Source: Hofstenia miamia (lineage: Eukaryota; Xenacoelomorpha; Acoela). From it: a stretch of 64,000 nucleotides of DNA. How positions within the stretch are numbered: position 1 is the first letter of the stretch; each line of letters begins with the position of its first letter. Below the pieces are notes generated by a model. That model did not search any database, had not been told where the DNA came from, and saw nothing but the letters and a program-made list of their open reading frames with translations. Of the stretch, positions 35,240 through 48,200 are shown in pieces. The translations under genes were made by a program, and so were the position numbers. Location: NCBI GenBank assembly GCA_004352715.1, contig SCFE01000022.1, positions 2,003,067 to 2,067,066 of the forward strand, in the 5' to 3' direction.

Positions 35240-36480
35240 TATAAAAAATCAGTTGGGGTGGTGTTCTAAATTATTTACTTCGCAGCATAGGACGACGTAC
35301 AATTCGTTTTGGAATGTAAACTTTGTCAGAAGGCAGACGAAAACTGTTTTCAGCAAACAACAAGAACTCAAAGCATCCCCTTCTCTCGTTACTGCCCCCA
35401 ACACTTCCAAAAGCAAACTTTACCTACAGAGAATTTTTTCAAAAATGCTTTCCGGATCGCTACATCAGACAAGGCGATATGCCGATTAATTACTTTATGC
35501 AATAACAATTAAAGAAGTAGTTGTACTTCTAATTGCAAAATATTATTTCTATTTTTATTCCTAGAAAATAAGATTGAAAATGATGTTTTGCCGACAGTCG
35601 ATTGAAATGCATTCACTTGTTACTTACTACGATAGCACAATTGGTTATACTGCGACTGTGATCACTCTAATAAATCAGTAGGTTTGAATGAATAAACTTA
35701 TCTTATATATTGTATTGCACTTCATTTTAACGAACATAGCCTATTCTAAATCAATGATTTGAAATTATTAACATTCACGTTCAAAATGAGTTACCAAAAC
35801 ACTAGAAATACTAGCCGCGATTCCCACTCCGATTGCTTTCGTAAAGGTGTCGTGAAATAAATTTCGAAATCGGAAATTTTCGAAAAATGCTAATTGTGAG
35901 AGTTTTCATTAGATTTTGACTTAATTAAATTGAAAATCGTTCTTAGGATTAATAGGAGGGCTAGGATTAACTTTCAATACAAATGATATCAATAGAACTT
36001 TTTCGAAAATCAATCCCTAGTAAACTTATTGTAGTATAAGAGCTAATCTATTAAAATTTTAATTTTTTTATAAACTGATCATAGTTTTTATCTATAAGTA
36101 GTACAGTTGTACTTTTAGAACTTTTTGGATTTCGAAAATATTGACCAGAACGCAGAACCATTCGTAAACACACTTTACATTCGGTAGTGTATACAGATTA
36201 AATACATAATCATACGAATGTAAAGAAAGAATGTCAAATTTTAACGTGCATTCAAATTCAAAATTCAGTGGAGCTTTACTGCTTTCACTCAATATCCTTA
36301 AAGTCGAATTTTCTTAAATATACTGATTTTCTTTTACAAAATACCAATTCTCTGTAAACCTACATATTAAAGAAATATAGTAATTAATTACAATCGTTTT
36401 AAGATACTTATTTAGAAGGTAGGTATTCAGAATTTTAGATCACAAGCTTGTAATATTGTGATTTTCAATATTAGTACCAC
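35240..36480. other. AT-rich interval, no gene recognised
   Basis: Overlapping short frames at 35253-35512 encode Cys/Lys/Thr-rich peptides without a known motif. The remainder is non-coding by appearance. Confidence 0.4.
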
Positions 36481-36489
36481 GGTTTTTGA

Positions 36490-37003
36490 GAGGAGTTCAA
36501 GTTACTTGGACCAAGTTTTTACATTTTGTGTTTAAATTCAATTATTTGTTTAATTCCGAGTTCAATTGAGTTTTTTTCTAATTCCAAGTTTTTTGGTGAA
36601 AAAAAATTTATTTTACAACAATTCTAACCTAAAAAATAGTTTTTGTGTTTAGTCAATAAATTGATATTTAAAAAAATGTAATTTTTACAGTATTGTTGAG
36701 TGGATTTTTGAATGAGTTCAAGTTCAAGTTTTGATGATTTCTCTTTCAAGTTTTTCCAATAGAGTTTTGTGAGCTTATTCAAGTTTGTGTTTTTAACATT
36801 TTGAGCAGGGTTTTCAAGTTGAGTTTGAGTTACTTGGGCCAAGTTTGAGTTTTTACATCTTGATTACAAGTAATTTTTTAAATGAAATTCCAAGTTCAAT
36901 CGAGTTTTTTTCTAATTCCGAGTTTTTTAGAGTAAAAATCATTTATTTTTCAATAATTCTAAGCTAAGTTTTTGTGATTGGTAAGAAAATTGATATTTGA
37001 GAA
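36490..37003. repeat. Tandem repeat, ~340-base units (AAGTTTGAGTTACTTGG...)
   Basis: The order CAAGTTACTTGGACCAAGTT, GAGTTCAATTGAGTTTTTTT, CTAATTCCAAGTTTTTTGG, AATTGATATTT occurs at about 36498-36680 and again at about 36828-37000. The second unit is interrupted after AATTGATATTTGAGAAAAT by the inverted-repeat element at 37008 and resumes at about 38345 (TTTTTACTGTATTTTTGAGT). Confidence 0.75.
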
Positions 37004-37007
37004 AATG

Positions 37008-38337
37008 GGTCTGTCTCTCTTCCCCCAAACTCACTTCCCCCAAGTCTGCCGTCACAAAATATTAAATACCGTTAGAGACACAATTTCAATGAAATTGTAA
37101 TTATATATTTGAATAAATATATGTATTTCTTTAAACTCTATTTTGAATAGTTTTTTATGTAATTAAGTTTGCTGAAATATGGAATTACAAGTAAGTAAAT
37201 GTAAAAGTGTGCTATAATTATAAGCATTGACTATTTACATATTATATATGTATATTTTACCCCCGACACTGTTTAGATCTAACCTGATTATTAAAGAATT
37301 GCGTTAGCATGCCTTGTGCTGTGTAATTTCATAATTCATAGCTAATATATAAANNNNNNNNNNNNNNNNNNNNNNNNNNNNNNNNNNNNNNNNNNNNNNN
37401 NNNNNNNNNNNNNNNNNNNNNNNNNNNNNNNNNNNNNNNNNNNNNNNNNNNNNNNNNNNNNNNNNNNNNNNNNNNNNNNNNNNNNNNNNNNNNNNNNNNN
37501 NNNNNNNNNNNNNNNNNNNNNNNNNNNNNNNNNNNNNNNNNNNNNNNNNNNNNNNNNNNNNNNNNNNNNNNNNNNNNNNNNNNNNNNNNNNNNNNNNNNN
37601 NNNNNNNNNNNNNNNNNNNNNNNNNNNNNNNNNNNNNNNNNNNNNNNNNNNNNNNNNNNNNNNNNNNNNNNNNNNNNNNNNNNNNNNNNNNNNNNNNNNN
37701 NNNNNNNNNNNNNNNNNNNNNNNNNNNNNNNNNNNNNNNNNNNNNNNNNNNNNNNNNNNNNNNNNNNNNNNNNNNNNNNAGAGAGCTGACTCCCACTCAT
37801 TGTTGCCAGGCTAATTCTACATTCTAGTAAAATACATATAAAAAATTACATTCAATATTTTCAAAGTTATAAACAACTCTTGATTACTGCAAAAAAAAAT
37901 AGAATAGTCTGTCAACACAAACAATGAATACTATCTGATCAGGAAATCTATCAGATATATAATAAAAAATTAGCAAACAAATTATGAATGAACACTGAAA
38001 AAATTATTACCTATTACAATAAAGTACAAACTACAAAAATAATCAACATAATTAAATTTCTATTTTAAATCTAAACAGACTTTCAAAGAATTTCTAAATG
38101 TTTTCTAAATAAAAATGGCAAACCTCAACATTTATAATTATAGAACATATTTACATATATTTACTTGTAATTCCCTATTTCAGCAATCTTAAGTACATAG
38201 AAAACTAATCAAAATAGAGGAGTTTAAAGAAATACATATATTTATTCAAATATATAATTACAATTTCATTGAAATTGTGTCTCTAACAGTATTTAATAAT
38301 TTGTGACGTCAGACTTGGGGGAAGAGAGACAGACCTG
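37008..38337. mobile_element. DNA transposon or MITE with terminal inverted repeats of >200 bases, centre in gap
   Basis: The left arm begins GGTCTGTCTCTCTTCCCCCA and runs to about 37235; the right arm (about 38105-38337) is its inverted copy, sharing TTAGAGACACAATTTCAATG, the ATATATTTGAATAAATATAT block and TGGAATTACAAGTAA. The left arm carries one extra ~22-base duplication (ACTCACTTCCCCCAAGTCTG). The centre includes the N gap 37354-37779. The element interrupts a tandem-repeat unit, which supports mobility. No transposase frame is visible outside the gap; superfamily unknown. Confidence 0.72.
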
Positions 38338-38344
38338 ACTATAC

Positions 38345-39233
38345 TCGAAAATTTATTTTTACTGTATTTTTGAGTGGATTTTGAACAAGTTCATGTCTGG
38401 ATTTTGATGATTTCTCTTCTGAGTTTTTCCAATCAAGTTTTGCTAGCTTATTCAAGTTTGATTTCTTAACATCCCAAGTACTTGAAAACTTGATATAATA
38501 AATAATCATGTTTTCAATAACAGTCTAATTGAAAATAATGTTTCAGCATTAGAAATTATTGATAAATGAAGTTAATATTAAAACTAATAAGCTATAGATT
38601 ACTAGCATTCACAATATTCATATATTATTGCATATCTGAGAATTTTCAGAATGCTTAATACTTTAAATATTCAAAATAATGAATATTAGTTAAAAAATAA
38701 GCACTTTGAATTTCAATGAAAGTCCCTAAAAATGATAAATTTTATGCTGCTTAACACATTCATTATGGGAAGCTAAGCCCTTCAGGTATTAATCTCTGCT
38801 TTATTTTGACAATAATTTATATTTATTTATCAACAATCAAGAAATGGCCTCAGTCTCATTTATCAGGCCTTAAGATGCATACTCTAAGGTTGTCAGTGGT
38901 TCTTACTACTATTGTAGAATCATGAGATTAAATAGGGTAGGTATAACTCATGGTAAATTTAGTATTCTGACTCCAAAGGTCCCACCATTATTAAAGAAAA
39001 TCTGCTAAAAAACCTAATTAAGCTTTGCTTCTAACCAAGCTACAATCTGCAATTTGTAATAAAGCTTAACTAGTTTCTTTTTAGGTAAAATAACAGTTGG
39101 GTTTAACAACTCTACCAAGCATCATGCCAAAGATAGATGACTGAACTGATTGACTCCTACAATGAATAAATGATGCTGCCCTATATGTCTTAGTTTATCT
39201 TAACTAGCTCTAGTTTACTATCCCTGTGCCTAT
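38345..39233. other. End of interrupted tandem repeat, then AT-rich DNA
   Basis: 38345-38490 continues the 36490 repeat unit. The rest holds no recognised gene. TGTAGAATC occurs at 38913, the same text as the possible LTR start at 39234. Confidence 0.4.
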
Positions 39234-39837
39234 TGTAGAATCACTGGGGTGTGATTCTAGTGAACACAAAGAGAATACAGTTCAAACTACTTCTATTTAC
39301 AAAATGCTTTGGTCTTTATATACAATGTTATTTACAATATGTACAAATATTACAACTACCAGTCACTAACAAGAAAAGCGCGAGGTCTAGCCAATAAATA
39401 GTAACAACTACCAGCAATGCTACACTATAATTAATAAAATATAATAGCATGCAATTGCCATGCATTCATGCAAGCCAACAACTATGATTTACCAGTGTAA
39501 TTAATAATGTCATTTGTACAAACAATTTGAAAAGCACAAGTTTTATAAATGTATAATACCCTTATATCTAACTTAATGTTACCACAATTCAGGAAGCTTG
39601 AAACAAGAAGCTATCATTCATATAGCAGACTGCAAGCATCAGCAAATTCCTTATTAGCCTATCAATGGTAGAAAGGTGCAAACTTAAAGGCATTTATTCT
39701 GACCAAATGACAAGAGTGAATAAGAATTTTATTTAGAGCAATTTAGATTTGTAAAAGATTTATTATAATGAAATAATTTTAAGAAGGTGATAAAAAAGAA
39801 TATGGCAAAAAATAATTTGGCTAAAATTTATTTGTCA

Positions 39838-39861
39838 AATAATAATAATAATAATAATAAT
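39838..39861. repeat. (AAT)n microsatellite
   Basis: Eight AAT units in a row, close to the 5' side of the second 2A-family copy. Confidence 0.9.
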
Positions 39862-40009
39862 GGGACATGCTAGTGATAGTTGAATATCTGCAGCTCTGAC
39901 AAAAATACTTAAAGATGATATTTTTAAGGGAATAGATAATGAGAAAGAGGTAGAAACTACTCAAGTCCAAATTTAAGACTCAATCTATTTTCCAAACTGG
40001 ACAAAGACT

Positions 40010-41040
40010 GTGCTGCTGAGGCACTATTTTTTCTTTACAAGGCAATTAACAAAGATTACAACTGCTGAAAATTCAAATTTAAATTCAAACATTAATTCAA
40101 ACTTTGCCAATTCATGTTCCAATGTAAACACTAGTTATGATGTTGATGAGCTCACAACAACTAGTCATTTACTACAGGACAAATGCACTAACACAGTGCC
40201 AGAGTTGTCTACAACTTTTGCACAGTTGCTACCAATTTCATCAATTAATGAAACTCCTGAATATAGAAAGAGTGTAGTAAAAGAAATTCCTAAGGATACA
40301 ACTCTTTTTTTCTTGGGGAAATCTATGCTAAAACATGTTGCAACTCCATATTTGATATGAAACAAAGAATGCAGTTTTCATTAATATTCAGGGAAAAATA
40401 CTGAAGAACTTGGAAATATTGTAAACTTTTATCCACTCAAAAACATAGACACTGTACTAATAAACACTGGATTAGTGGATGAAATAAATTGCAATAAATC
40501 CAAAAGTGAAGCAGTGAATGAATTTTGTTTTCATCTTACATCTCTTATAGATGCCATCAAAAAGAAATTCTCACCATAAAAGATAGTCCTAATGGAAATA
40601 ACCCCTGTAACAAAAATGGAATACATGGCAAAGAATAAGTACATGTATTACATTAATGAGGTCATTAGGAGGATTGCTGAAAATATGGATAATTGTGATG
40701 AAATTCGAATTTTTAACAAATTTATACTAGACAACACTAATATCCAAATAAATTATAGACTTATAGCTAAGGATGGAATACACTTATCATGGAAAGAGTT
40801 ATCAGTTGTTATTAAAGAAATAAAGGCTTTATGAAAATATTCCTACCAAAAAACCTATGCTTCAAGGCTCTAATAAAAGTTATAATTATAACTACTCTAA
40901 TGCAAAAGAAAAACATGGTTATGCTCCTGCAAAACTCTATAGTGTTGCAGCAAATGTAAGTAAAAAAGAGGATAAATACAGTGAAGGGAAGAACAAAGAT
41001 GATGAAGCAGTAGCCCTTTTGAGAAAATTGCTAAAGCTCT
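40010..41040 (+). pseudogene. Retrotransposon ORF1, SGNH-hydrolase-like (copy 2)
   Basis: The same family as the ORF1 at 13950-14652. Frame 1 (40010-40360) ends TLFFLGKSMLKHV (block I; the usual G-D-S is G-K-S). A shifted frame gives NIDTVLINTGLVDEI, then IVLMEITPVTKMEYM (40592 onward), and DGIHLSWKELSVVIKEI, the block V with Asp and His both kept. A Ser/Lys-rich tail follows at 40857-41048. It is broken by at least two frameshifts or stops. Compared with copy 1, the block V His survives but the block I Asp is lost in both. Confidence 0.65.
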
Positions 41041-41236
41041 TAAGATGAAACTGTTCAGCACTAATTCAAAGATTTATAACCCTGTTCTAAAGAAGGTGAA
41101 CAAGGTGCCAAGAAAAAATGCTGGATCACACAAGTCATCAATAAAACTCAAGTACATCTTAGTAGTGACTTTAATTATAACATTTTGGATGGAATGCAAA
41201 TTGCAAAAATTTGATTTGTAATCTATACAAAAAAAA

Positions 41237-41995
41237 TTGTCAGTTACTAAAACTAGATGCAAATATTTTGTAAAACTAGATGTAATATTTTGGCATGTTG
41301 TAATTTATTTGTTTTTCAATTCACTTGTTGCACTGTTATTAAAGGCAGGTGATATTAAACCAAATCCCTCTCTAACAATATATGACAGTAATGAGTTATG
41401 TAAAGTAAAGTGCTTTAGGCACCACATTAAGTTTGCATATTGCAATGTCAGAAGTTCTGCTGCACACTATTGTGAAATAAAGGAGATGTTTGATATTCTT
41501 GACAATAACACAGTATACACATTTACAGAAACCTGGCTTAACTCTGAAACTGAACTTTTCAACTTTGACAGGAAAAATTTTGTTACAATATGTAAGAACC
41601 AGGACTCCAGAGGAGATGGGCTAATGGTAATTGCTCCACATTATCTACACCCACAGACACATAAGGAATTAGAAGCAAGTCATGAAAGGTTTGAGAGCCT
41701 TTGGTTAAAAATCAAGCAAACTAAAAATTGTAGATTTTCAGGCTTAATAAATGTGTGTTATTCACCAAGGAAAAATTACTGCAAGGAATTTATCAAATAT
41801 AAAGGGATAGAACTACAAAATGCATTGCAGCTTGAAAAAGATATATATGTTTTTGGGAATTTCAATAGCAACAATCTCTTAAGTTCAGAATATGATATTA
41901 TTGAAGATCTCTGTGATTTAAAACAGTTGAATGTAGTAAATAATGTAGAGCCACTCAGGGCCCTATTTTTCCTTTTTAATTATTTGGCACTCTGA
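41237..41995 (+). pseudogene. Retrotransposon ORF2 N-terminus with degenerate 2A and AP-type endonuclease (copy 2)
   Basis: The 252-codon frame starts with a hydrophobic leader (VVIYLFFNSLVALLLKA) and GDIKPNPSL at residues 38-46 (41348-41374), where an active 2A needs E-x-N-P-G-P. The endonuclease follows: YCNVRSSAAHY, TFTETWLNSE (Glu kept), NQDSRGDGLMVIAP, INVCYSPRKNYCKEF, and VFGNFNSNNL, where the GDFN Asp is replaced (GNFN). The recognisable frame ends near 41955; the last 13 codons are unrelated. The reverse transcriptase half is absent, a 3' loss that is not the usual 5' truncation of these elements. Confidence 0.75.
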
Positions 41996-42877
41996 AAATA
42001 GTGTTACATCTTTTTGACGTCCTGATTTGATGTTTTGGTGCTATCAATTTATATCAATTTCTTTTAAATCAATTTATTTGTATTTTCAAGTGCAGTTATT
42101 TGATAGAATTATTATTTGTCCCCTTGGTTCATATTATATGTGATTGCTCATTTTAACTTTGTGAGGGAAATTGTGTTTAAACTGTAAACAGTAACCAGGT
42201 AATAGTTTACAGAATTTTGTAATAAATATCTGAGGGAACTGTAGTGAAGCTTACAATAAATTTGTCTTCCTCCAACTGATTTGATCTTTTCTCAGTTTTA
42301 TTAGCTAGTAACCCCTTTTAGATTCATCATCAAGGATTTGGTTATGATAATCATTGCTTAAGATCCAGCAACAATTCTAGGGGAAACTTCACTGGGTCTG
42401 GGGCAATAAACAGCTCCTTAATGGTGACAGCCCAAATTGTGGTCACTTTAGGTTACTGTTAAGCATAAGGAATAAGAACTTTTTATTTGATCAATTCATA
42501 CATGCACTTAATAACAACACACTGCAAATATAATATGCTATTGGTGAACATGAATGCACAGTAATTATGTGCCTTTTGTTTTATTTATTTACATGAGCTG
42601 AGATAATAGAACTCTGAGATAAATTGTTTATTGAGCTAGAAATTACTACTTGAGACACACAATTAGCACCTTGGCAAGTAAAGATGGTTTCAGCATGATG
42701 CCATGTGAATTGGTCACTGCTGGAAGTCTGTTCTCTATGGATAATTTCTGTTATTTCTTTAAGTGAAATCTGTGAACCATCAATCTTTCTCTCTGTAATG
42801 GTCGTCTTTCCAATCTTCAATATTAACCCTTGAGTTTCCCAGTACCACTTGAGTAGCTGAGCTCACCTGTGATTCTA

Positions 42878-45270
42878 CATGGTGACCCTGATGTGATTCT
42901 GAGCAAATTGGAGTGTCAGTTGAACTCTCTACTCCATTGTGTTGAAGTGTGCACGTGAATCAATGCCTGGAGATGTACTCTGATTGTGAAGCTTGTGTGC
43001 ATACTGAAATGGTAATCTGTTTTCTCCAGGTGATTGTCACATGGTACAGAACTGTTACTTGTTTTCTTATCATATTTGGTCTTGTTCCTTCTCTTTGGTG
43101 TGAGCCAGCTGGGATAGTTGTTTCCTCTGGCCATGAATTGACTTCACTATCAACTGATGCATAACTTTACCTCTTATGTTACTTTTACATTGCAGTTCTG
43201 TGCTCTGAAGCTGTCACTGGTTTTTTACATTATTTTTACTCATTTTGGTTGTTATTTTGTTGTTGTCTTATTCTTCTAGAATTTGGATTTATTACTGTAC
43301 CCTACACTATGCTGTTTACTGGAACTAGTTTTTGTTTCTCTGATCTCAGTTGGAGTTTTCTCTCAAGTTGTTGGAATTGTTTTTCTGTATTTTTCTTATA
43401 TTTTTCTTGATGGATTTCGATAGTTTTTCTTGTAATGGGACTCCCATTCAGGTTTTCCTCTGTGTGAGCACTGGGAACCCAGACATTGCCCCTCACACCA
43501 TTCAAACTAATGTGTTAGTTGATTTATCTTCTCTTACTTATGCTATCCAGTCACTGCCTGTGACCTTTCAGCCTTTGTCTTTGGATCCTTTTTGAATCAG
43601 CCCCCAGTCACCACCATCTCCTGAGCCTGTGCCCACCAAGGTCAAGCAACTTTGAGCCACTCTTGCCAATCAAATGGATCTACATCTTGTTTGTGAACAA
43701 TGTCTTGACTCATTCACAAACCAAACTAAAACATCAAGCTACCAAAGCCTGGCAGAGAGAGAAGCACTTAATTGACTACATTACAGCTTTGACAATTTTC
43801 ATCCCCAGCCATCACTTCTCTGTGTGGACTGGCAATTCCATGCTGGCCTAGTTAAAGAAATTTTCCAGCAACAAGTCCAACATCATTGCCCATTGGATCA
43901 AGTATTTAAATGACTTTACTTTTACTATCCAGCACCATCCTGGGAGACTTCACAACAATGAGAACTATTGGACCACCCTCCCCAGCTAGGGGGCCATTTA
44001 GGCATTATTCAAACCAAGCACACATTTAATGCAAGGTATGTCACAATTGGCATTAGAGCCACTGTCCAGGATGTAATCAACAAGTGTACCACTTGCCTAC
44101 TCCAAGGAGCTGGACACTTTCCAGAGCAGCATGATGAGCTACACAGCTGAGCCACTAAACATACCAATGAAGTTGTCCATATGGACATTGAAAAGCTCTC
44201 TCATGATGACGAGGGCTACCAGTACCTTCTAGTGCTCATTGATCACTTCACAAAGTATGCCCAACTCATCCCCCTCAACAGCACTACTGCCAAGGTAATT
44301 GGAGAGAAAGTTGTAAAAGAGTGGATCCTTAATCTAGGGCCTATGGAGCACCTCATCTCTGATCATGGTCCCCAATTCAACAACCATCTCATAGAGACCC
44401 TCACTAAAGAACTTGAGATCCTTCACAAATTCACTATGGCTTATCACCCACAATTAAGTAGTGTTGTGGAAAGACTCACCAGACAGTCATTAAATTAATC
44501 TGAGTTGCCTTTGCCCAAGCAGTGGGCCAAAATTGGAAATGAGTTATGAGGCAGTAGACTACTTTTATAATACTGCAGTTCATTCCACAACAAAGGTCAG
44601 CCCCTTAAAAGCCATGTTTGGTCAGGAAGCAAGCACACCTCTTTCTATCATGTTCCCTGATTATAATGAACCCAATTTGGAGAACTTTGTGAATCACATG
44701 TTGCATGAACTACAAGAAGTGCCTCTTACAATCTGTAGGAATACAAGTCAACCTGCCAATGACGGAATTTTAATCAAAAGTTGTACAGTGAGCCTCATAA
44801 ACAGGGCAACAAAATCTTTGCCTATATCCCTCACCAAATCACTGATGCTAATCAGGTACAGAAGCTTGCTACTACCTGGCAAGGCCCATTCACTATAACA
44901 AAAGTGTTAGATCATCATAAATATTTGTTAAGTAATGGGAGAGTTGCCCATTTTCAATGACTCAAGAGAACCATTAAAGACATTAGTAATGTTGTCATTG
45001 ACCCTAATAGTGAATTTTCACTTGTTGATGACAGAGTAAACAAACTTGAGATTTATAATAACCTCACTGAATTTGAGGAAAATGACCTCACTGAGGCCAA
45101 GTATGATAGTAACCTTGGTAATAGCAGCAACATTACTGCTACTCATATTTTGCCTAGACATAGGTTTAGAGACCAAGAGTATTTAGATCATTTAAATACC
45201 CAAGATTGGGAACTCAATTTAATTTCTAGATTTAGTAACCAAATCACAATAGATGAAATGAACAGAAAAT
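42878..45270 (+). pseudogene. Ty3/gypsy element fragment: RNase H end and integrase
   Basis: After the primer-site-like sequence at 42878 the first 800 bases show no clear gag. From about 43800 the + strand frames carry the end of RNase H (HHFSVWTGNSMLA, IIAHWIKYLNDFTFTIQHHP), the integrase zinc-binding region (GHLGIIQTKHTFNARY, NKCTTCL), and at 44181-44498 the integrase core MDIEKLSHDDEGYQYLLVLI, HFTKYAQLIPL, ISDHGPQFNNHL (first two Asp of D-D-E present) and the E region AYHPQLSSVVERL. The C-terminal GPF box (TWQGPFTITKVLDHHKY, about 44872) and about 110 further codons follow. Stops and frameshifts separate these. Reverse transcriptase is missing. CR1 copy A interrupts it at about 45271. Its integrase is of the same family as the gypsy at 62249-64000. 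Confidence 0.8.
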
Positions 45271-48200
45271 CAGCAGCAATCCAAAACAACTTATACAAAT
45301 CTGATTCTGTATTAGTTTTAGCTGATCTTTCGCCAGGTTGATCGTGACATTGAAAAGAAAATTCTTGCCAAGAGACAAGAATTGATCCAGAATGGTATAG
45401 TCAAATCAAGAATGAGAATAAGGAACCTTAAACTGTTTGTTTATAAAGAGGAAGTCAAAATAATCTGACTATATATTAATAATATGAAACTTTATTTACA
45501 GAATGCTAGAAGTTTGTTATTGATAAATAAAAGAATGATGTTTAATAAGCAGATTACTCTGTTTGATCCTGATATAGTCTGTGTTACTGAAACCTGGTTG
45601 GATGAAGTACCCAAGGACAATTTTTTACTTAATGAAAATTATTTAGTAGCCGCTTCATCGATTAGAAAGAAGAAGGAACATGGTGGAACACTTATACTCT
45701 GCAAGCAGGATTGTGCTTTTATTCCTATTGCTACCAAGTATAGTTTTCCGTCCGCTATTTTGTTGCCTGAGGTATTTTTAGTTGTTATATGTATATATAA
45801 CTCTCCAGCTGGAAGTGAGTACAGAACTGATTCCCTTTCTCTTATTGACGCAGTTAATTCTATTATTTCTGAGCATAGTGAAGCTAAATTTGCTATTTGC
45901 GGTGATTTTAATATGCCTGATGTTGACTGGAGTGCCTATGATGCGACTACTGCCAATTCAGCTAATATTATATCTTTCTTTCTTGACAAAAACATGGAGC
46001 AGTTAATTGAAGTGCCTACTCATAAGGATGGGAATGTACTTGATCTTATTTTTACTAATGCTAATATTTCGGTTCAGGAACCGCTTCATAAGGTTGATTT
46101 CTCAGATCATTTGGGCATTATATTCAGTATTAGTTTAGATATGTTGGTGAAAAACCAAGATATAGACTATCCTCCTTTGAAGCGTCTGCCTGTTAGTGCG
46201 TATGAATATGTTCTGTTTGATTTGTGCTCTACAGCATGTTACTCAGTTTATGATGACAACTTTGCTGTCTGGTGGCTGAGCAACCTCCGTAATGCAATTG
46301 GACAGCATTTGGCAGTTATTCGTAGGAAACGGCAGTACTATCCTTATTTTTATTCTTCACATACAATGCATCTGCTGAACAAGTTACACACAGCAGAACG
46401 GCACTTGGATAAGCATTGGACCAATTGGTATTATGGTCTAGTTAGCCGCCTCAAAAAAGAGTCCTCCAAATCTATTGATTGAGCTAGATATGGTTTTATT
46501 TTTAGACCCTTTTACAAATAGTAAAAATGGTATGACAGCCTTCTACAAACTACTGAAAACCATTAATAAATCCAATTGTATACCTAAAGTAATGAAACTG
46601 GGCAATTCTAAATTCCATACTAGCTTTGCTATAGCAACTGCTTTCAACTTACATTTCAGCAGCGTCTTTAATGATTTACAGGGCAATTATGACGATTTTT
46701 CTGACGGTGAGCTAAATTTTATAGGTATTACTCCTATGGATGTGAAAACTGCGTTAAGAAGATCTTCACTCGGCACTGGCTTAGATTTGGTTCCCGGTGC
46801 TTTTCTTAGGTATTCTGCGGATCTGTTATTTTCTGATGTTTACAATGTTTTTGAGTGTATGCTCAACGTGTGTGAATATCCTCAAAATTGGAAGAACACC
46901 TATATTAGTCCTACTTTCAAATCAGATGATATTTTGGATATTGCGTGTTACCGCCCGATCAGTATACTTTCTAAATTATCATTAACTTTTGAACGTGTTT
47001 TATACGACAAACTATATCCTTTTGTATCCGAAAAGTTATCTCAAAGACAATTTGGGTTTGTACGTAAAAGATCGTGTCAGCTGCAACTCTTATTATTTTT
47101 TCATGAAATTTATAAGAACCTTGATGTAAACGATGATATGTTTGCTCTGTACCTGGATTTTAGTAAGGCATTCGATAAAGTTCCGCATCACATTTTGTTG
47201 GACAAACTACGCATATTTGGCATTGGTGGCAAGTTATTGAAACTTCTGGCGTCGTACCTTACATCTCGTAAACAATGTGTAAAAATAAATGGTGTCTTCT
47301 CGGACTTCGTTGATGTAAAGAGCGGGGTGCCTCAGGGCTCTATTTTAGGCCCTCTGCTTTTTGTTATTTTTATTAATGACTTTCCTGAGTGTTGTTTAGA
47401 TTCTCACATGTTTTTATTTGCGGACGACAGTAAGTTACAGTCTATGAGTGTTTCAGACTTGCAAAAGGATTATGAGCGTTGCATTGCTTGGGCCTGAGAA
47501 AGGAATGACCTTTAATATTGACAAAACTGTGTTTATACATTTTTCTAACAAGCATATTATGCCTACGCCCTATTATCTATTGCATGAAAATATTGTTATT
47601 GCTGATAGGAGAGAAGCAAAAGACCTGGGTGTTATTGTAACTAACAATCTAAAGTGGAGTAGCCATATATCACACAAATTAAAAAAGTGTTACAGCTTGT
47701 TTTTCTCCCTTAAACATTCTATCCATTTTTCTACTCCTATGTATGTTAAGATCAGAGTAATCAAATGTTATGTTCTTTCTTCCTTACTTTACAGTTGTTC
47801 ATTATGGACACCCAATCAGACTGAAACAAACAAATTAAATTCCTTTCTATCATGCATTACCAAATGGATTACTTCAGTTACATATAGGGAAAGGCTAATG
47901 AAATGTAGTTTACTTCCTATTGACATGCAAATTGAATATCATGATTTGTGTTTACTTAATGGTCTTGTATCTGGGAACAAAGATTTTCCTATCTGGAATT
48001 ATGTGACCCTATGGTATAATGTTTGCCGTGGTTTGCATAATGAAGATTTACCTCAATTTTATATTTCTAGGACTAAATGAAAAGCCACTGACAACTGGTT
48101 CTTCACTAGATGTGTCAAGGCAGCAAACATCCTTCACTCTACCTCAAATCTCTTCATATTTGACTCACCAGCCAAATATAAATCAGAACTTAAAGTGTTT

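Larger units (their letters stand above)
39234..42877 (+). mobile_element. Candidate LTR region of gypsy-type element, interrupted by 2A-family retrotransposon
   Basis: TGTAGAATC at 39234 and GATTCTACA ending at 42877 are inverted ends of the kind that bound LTRs (TG...CA). Directly after 42877 comes TGGTGACCCTGATGTGATTC, which has the form of a primer-binding site. If so, the LTR is split by the non-LTR copy at about 39960-41970. No second LTR has been matched within the window, so this is an inference from short motifs. Confidence 0.4.

Noticed and set aside
35253-35512. Three overlapping short frames encoding a Cys-containing peptide
   Set aside because: Only one C-x-x-C pair and no further zinc-finger spacing; probably chance.
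42581-43164. Short frames on both strands after the possible primer-binding site
   Set aside because: No gag or protease motif such as a CCHC knuckle or D-T/S-G was found, so no protein is claimed.
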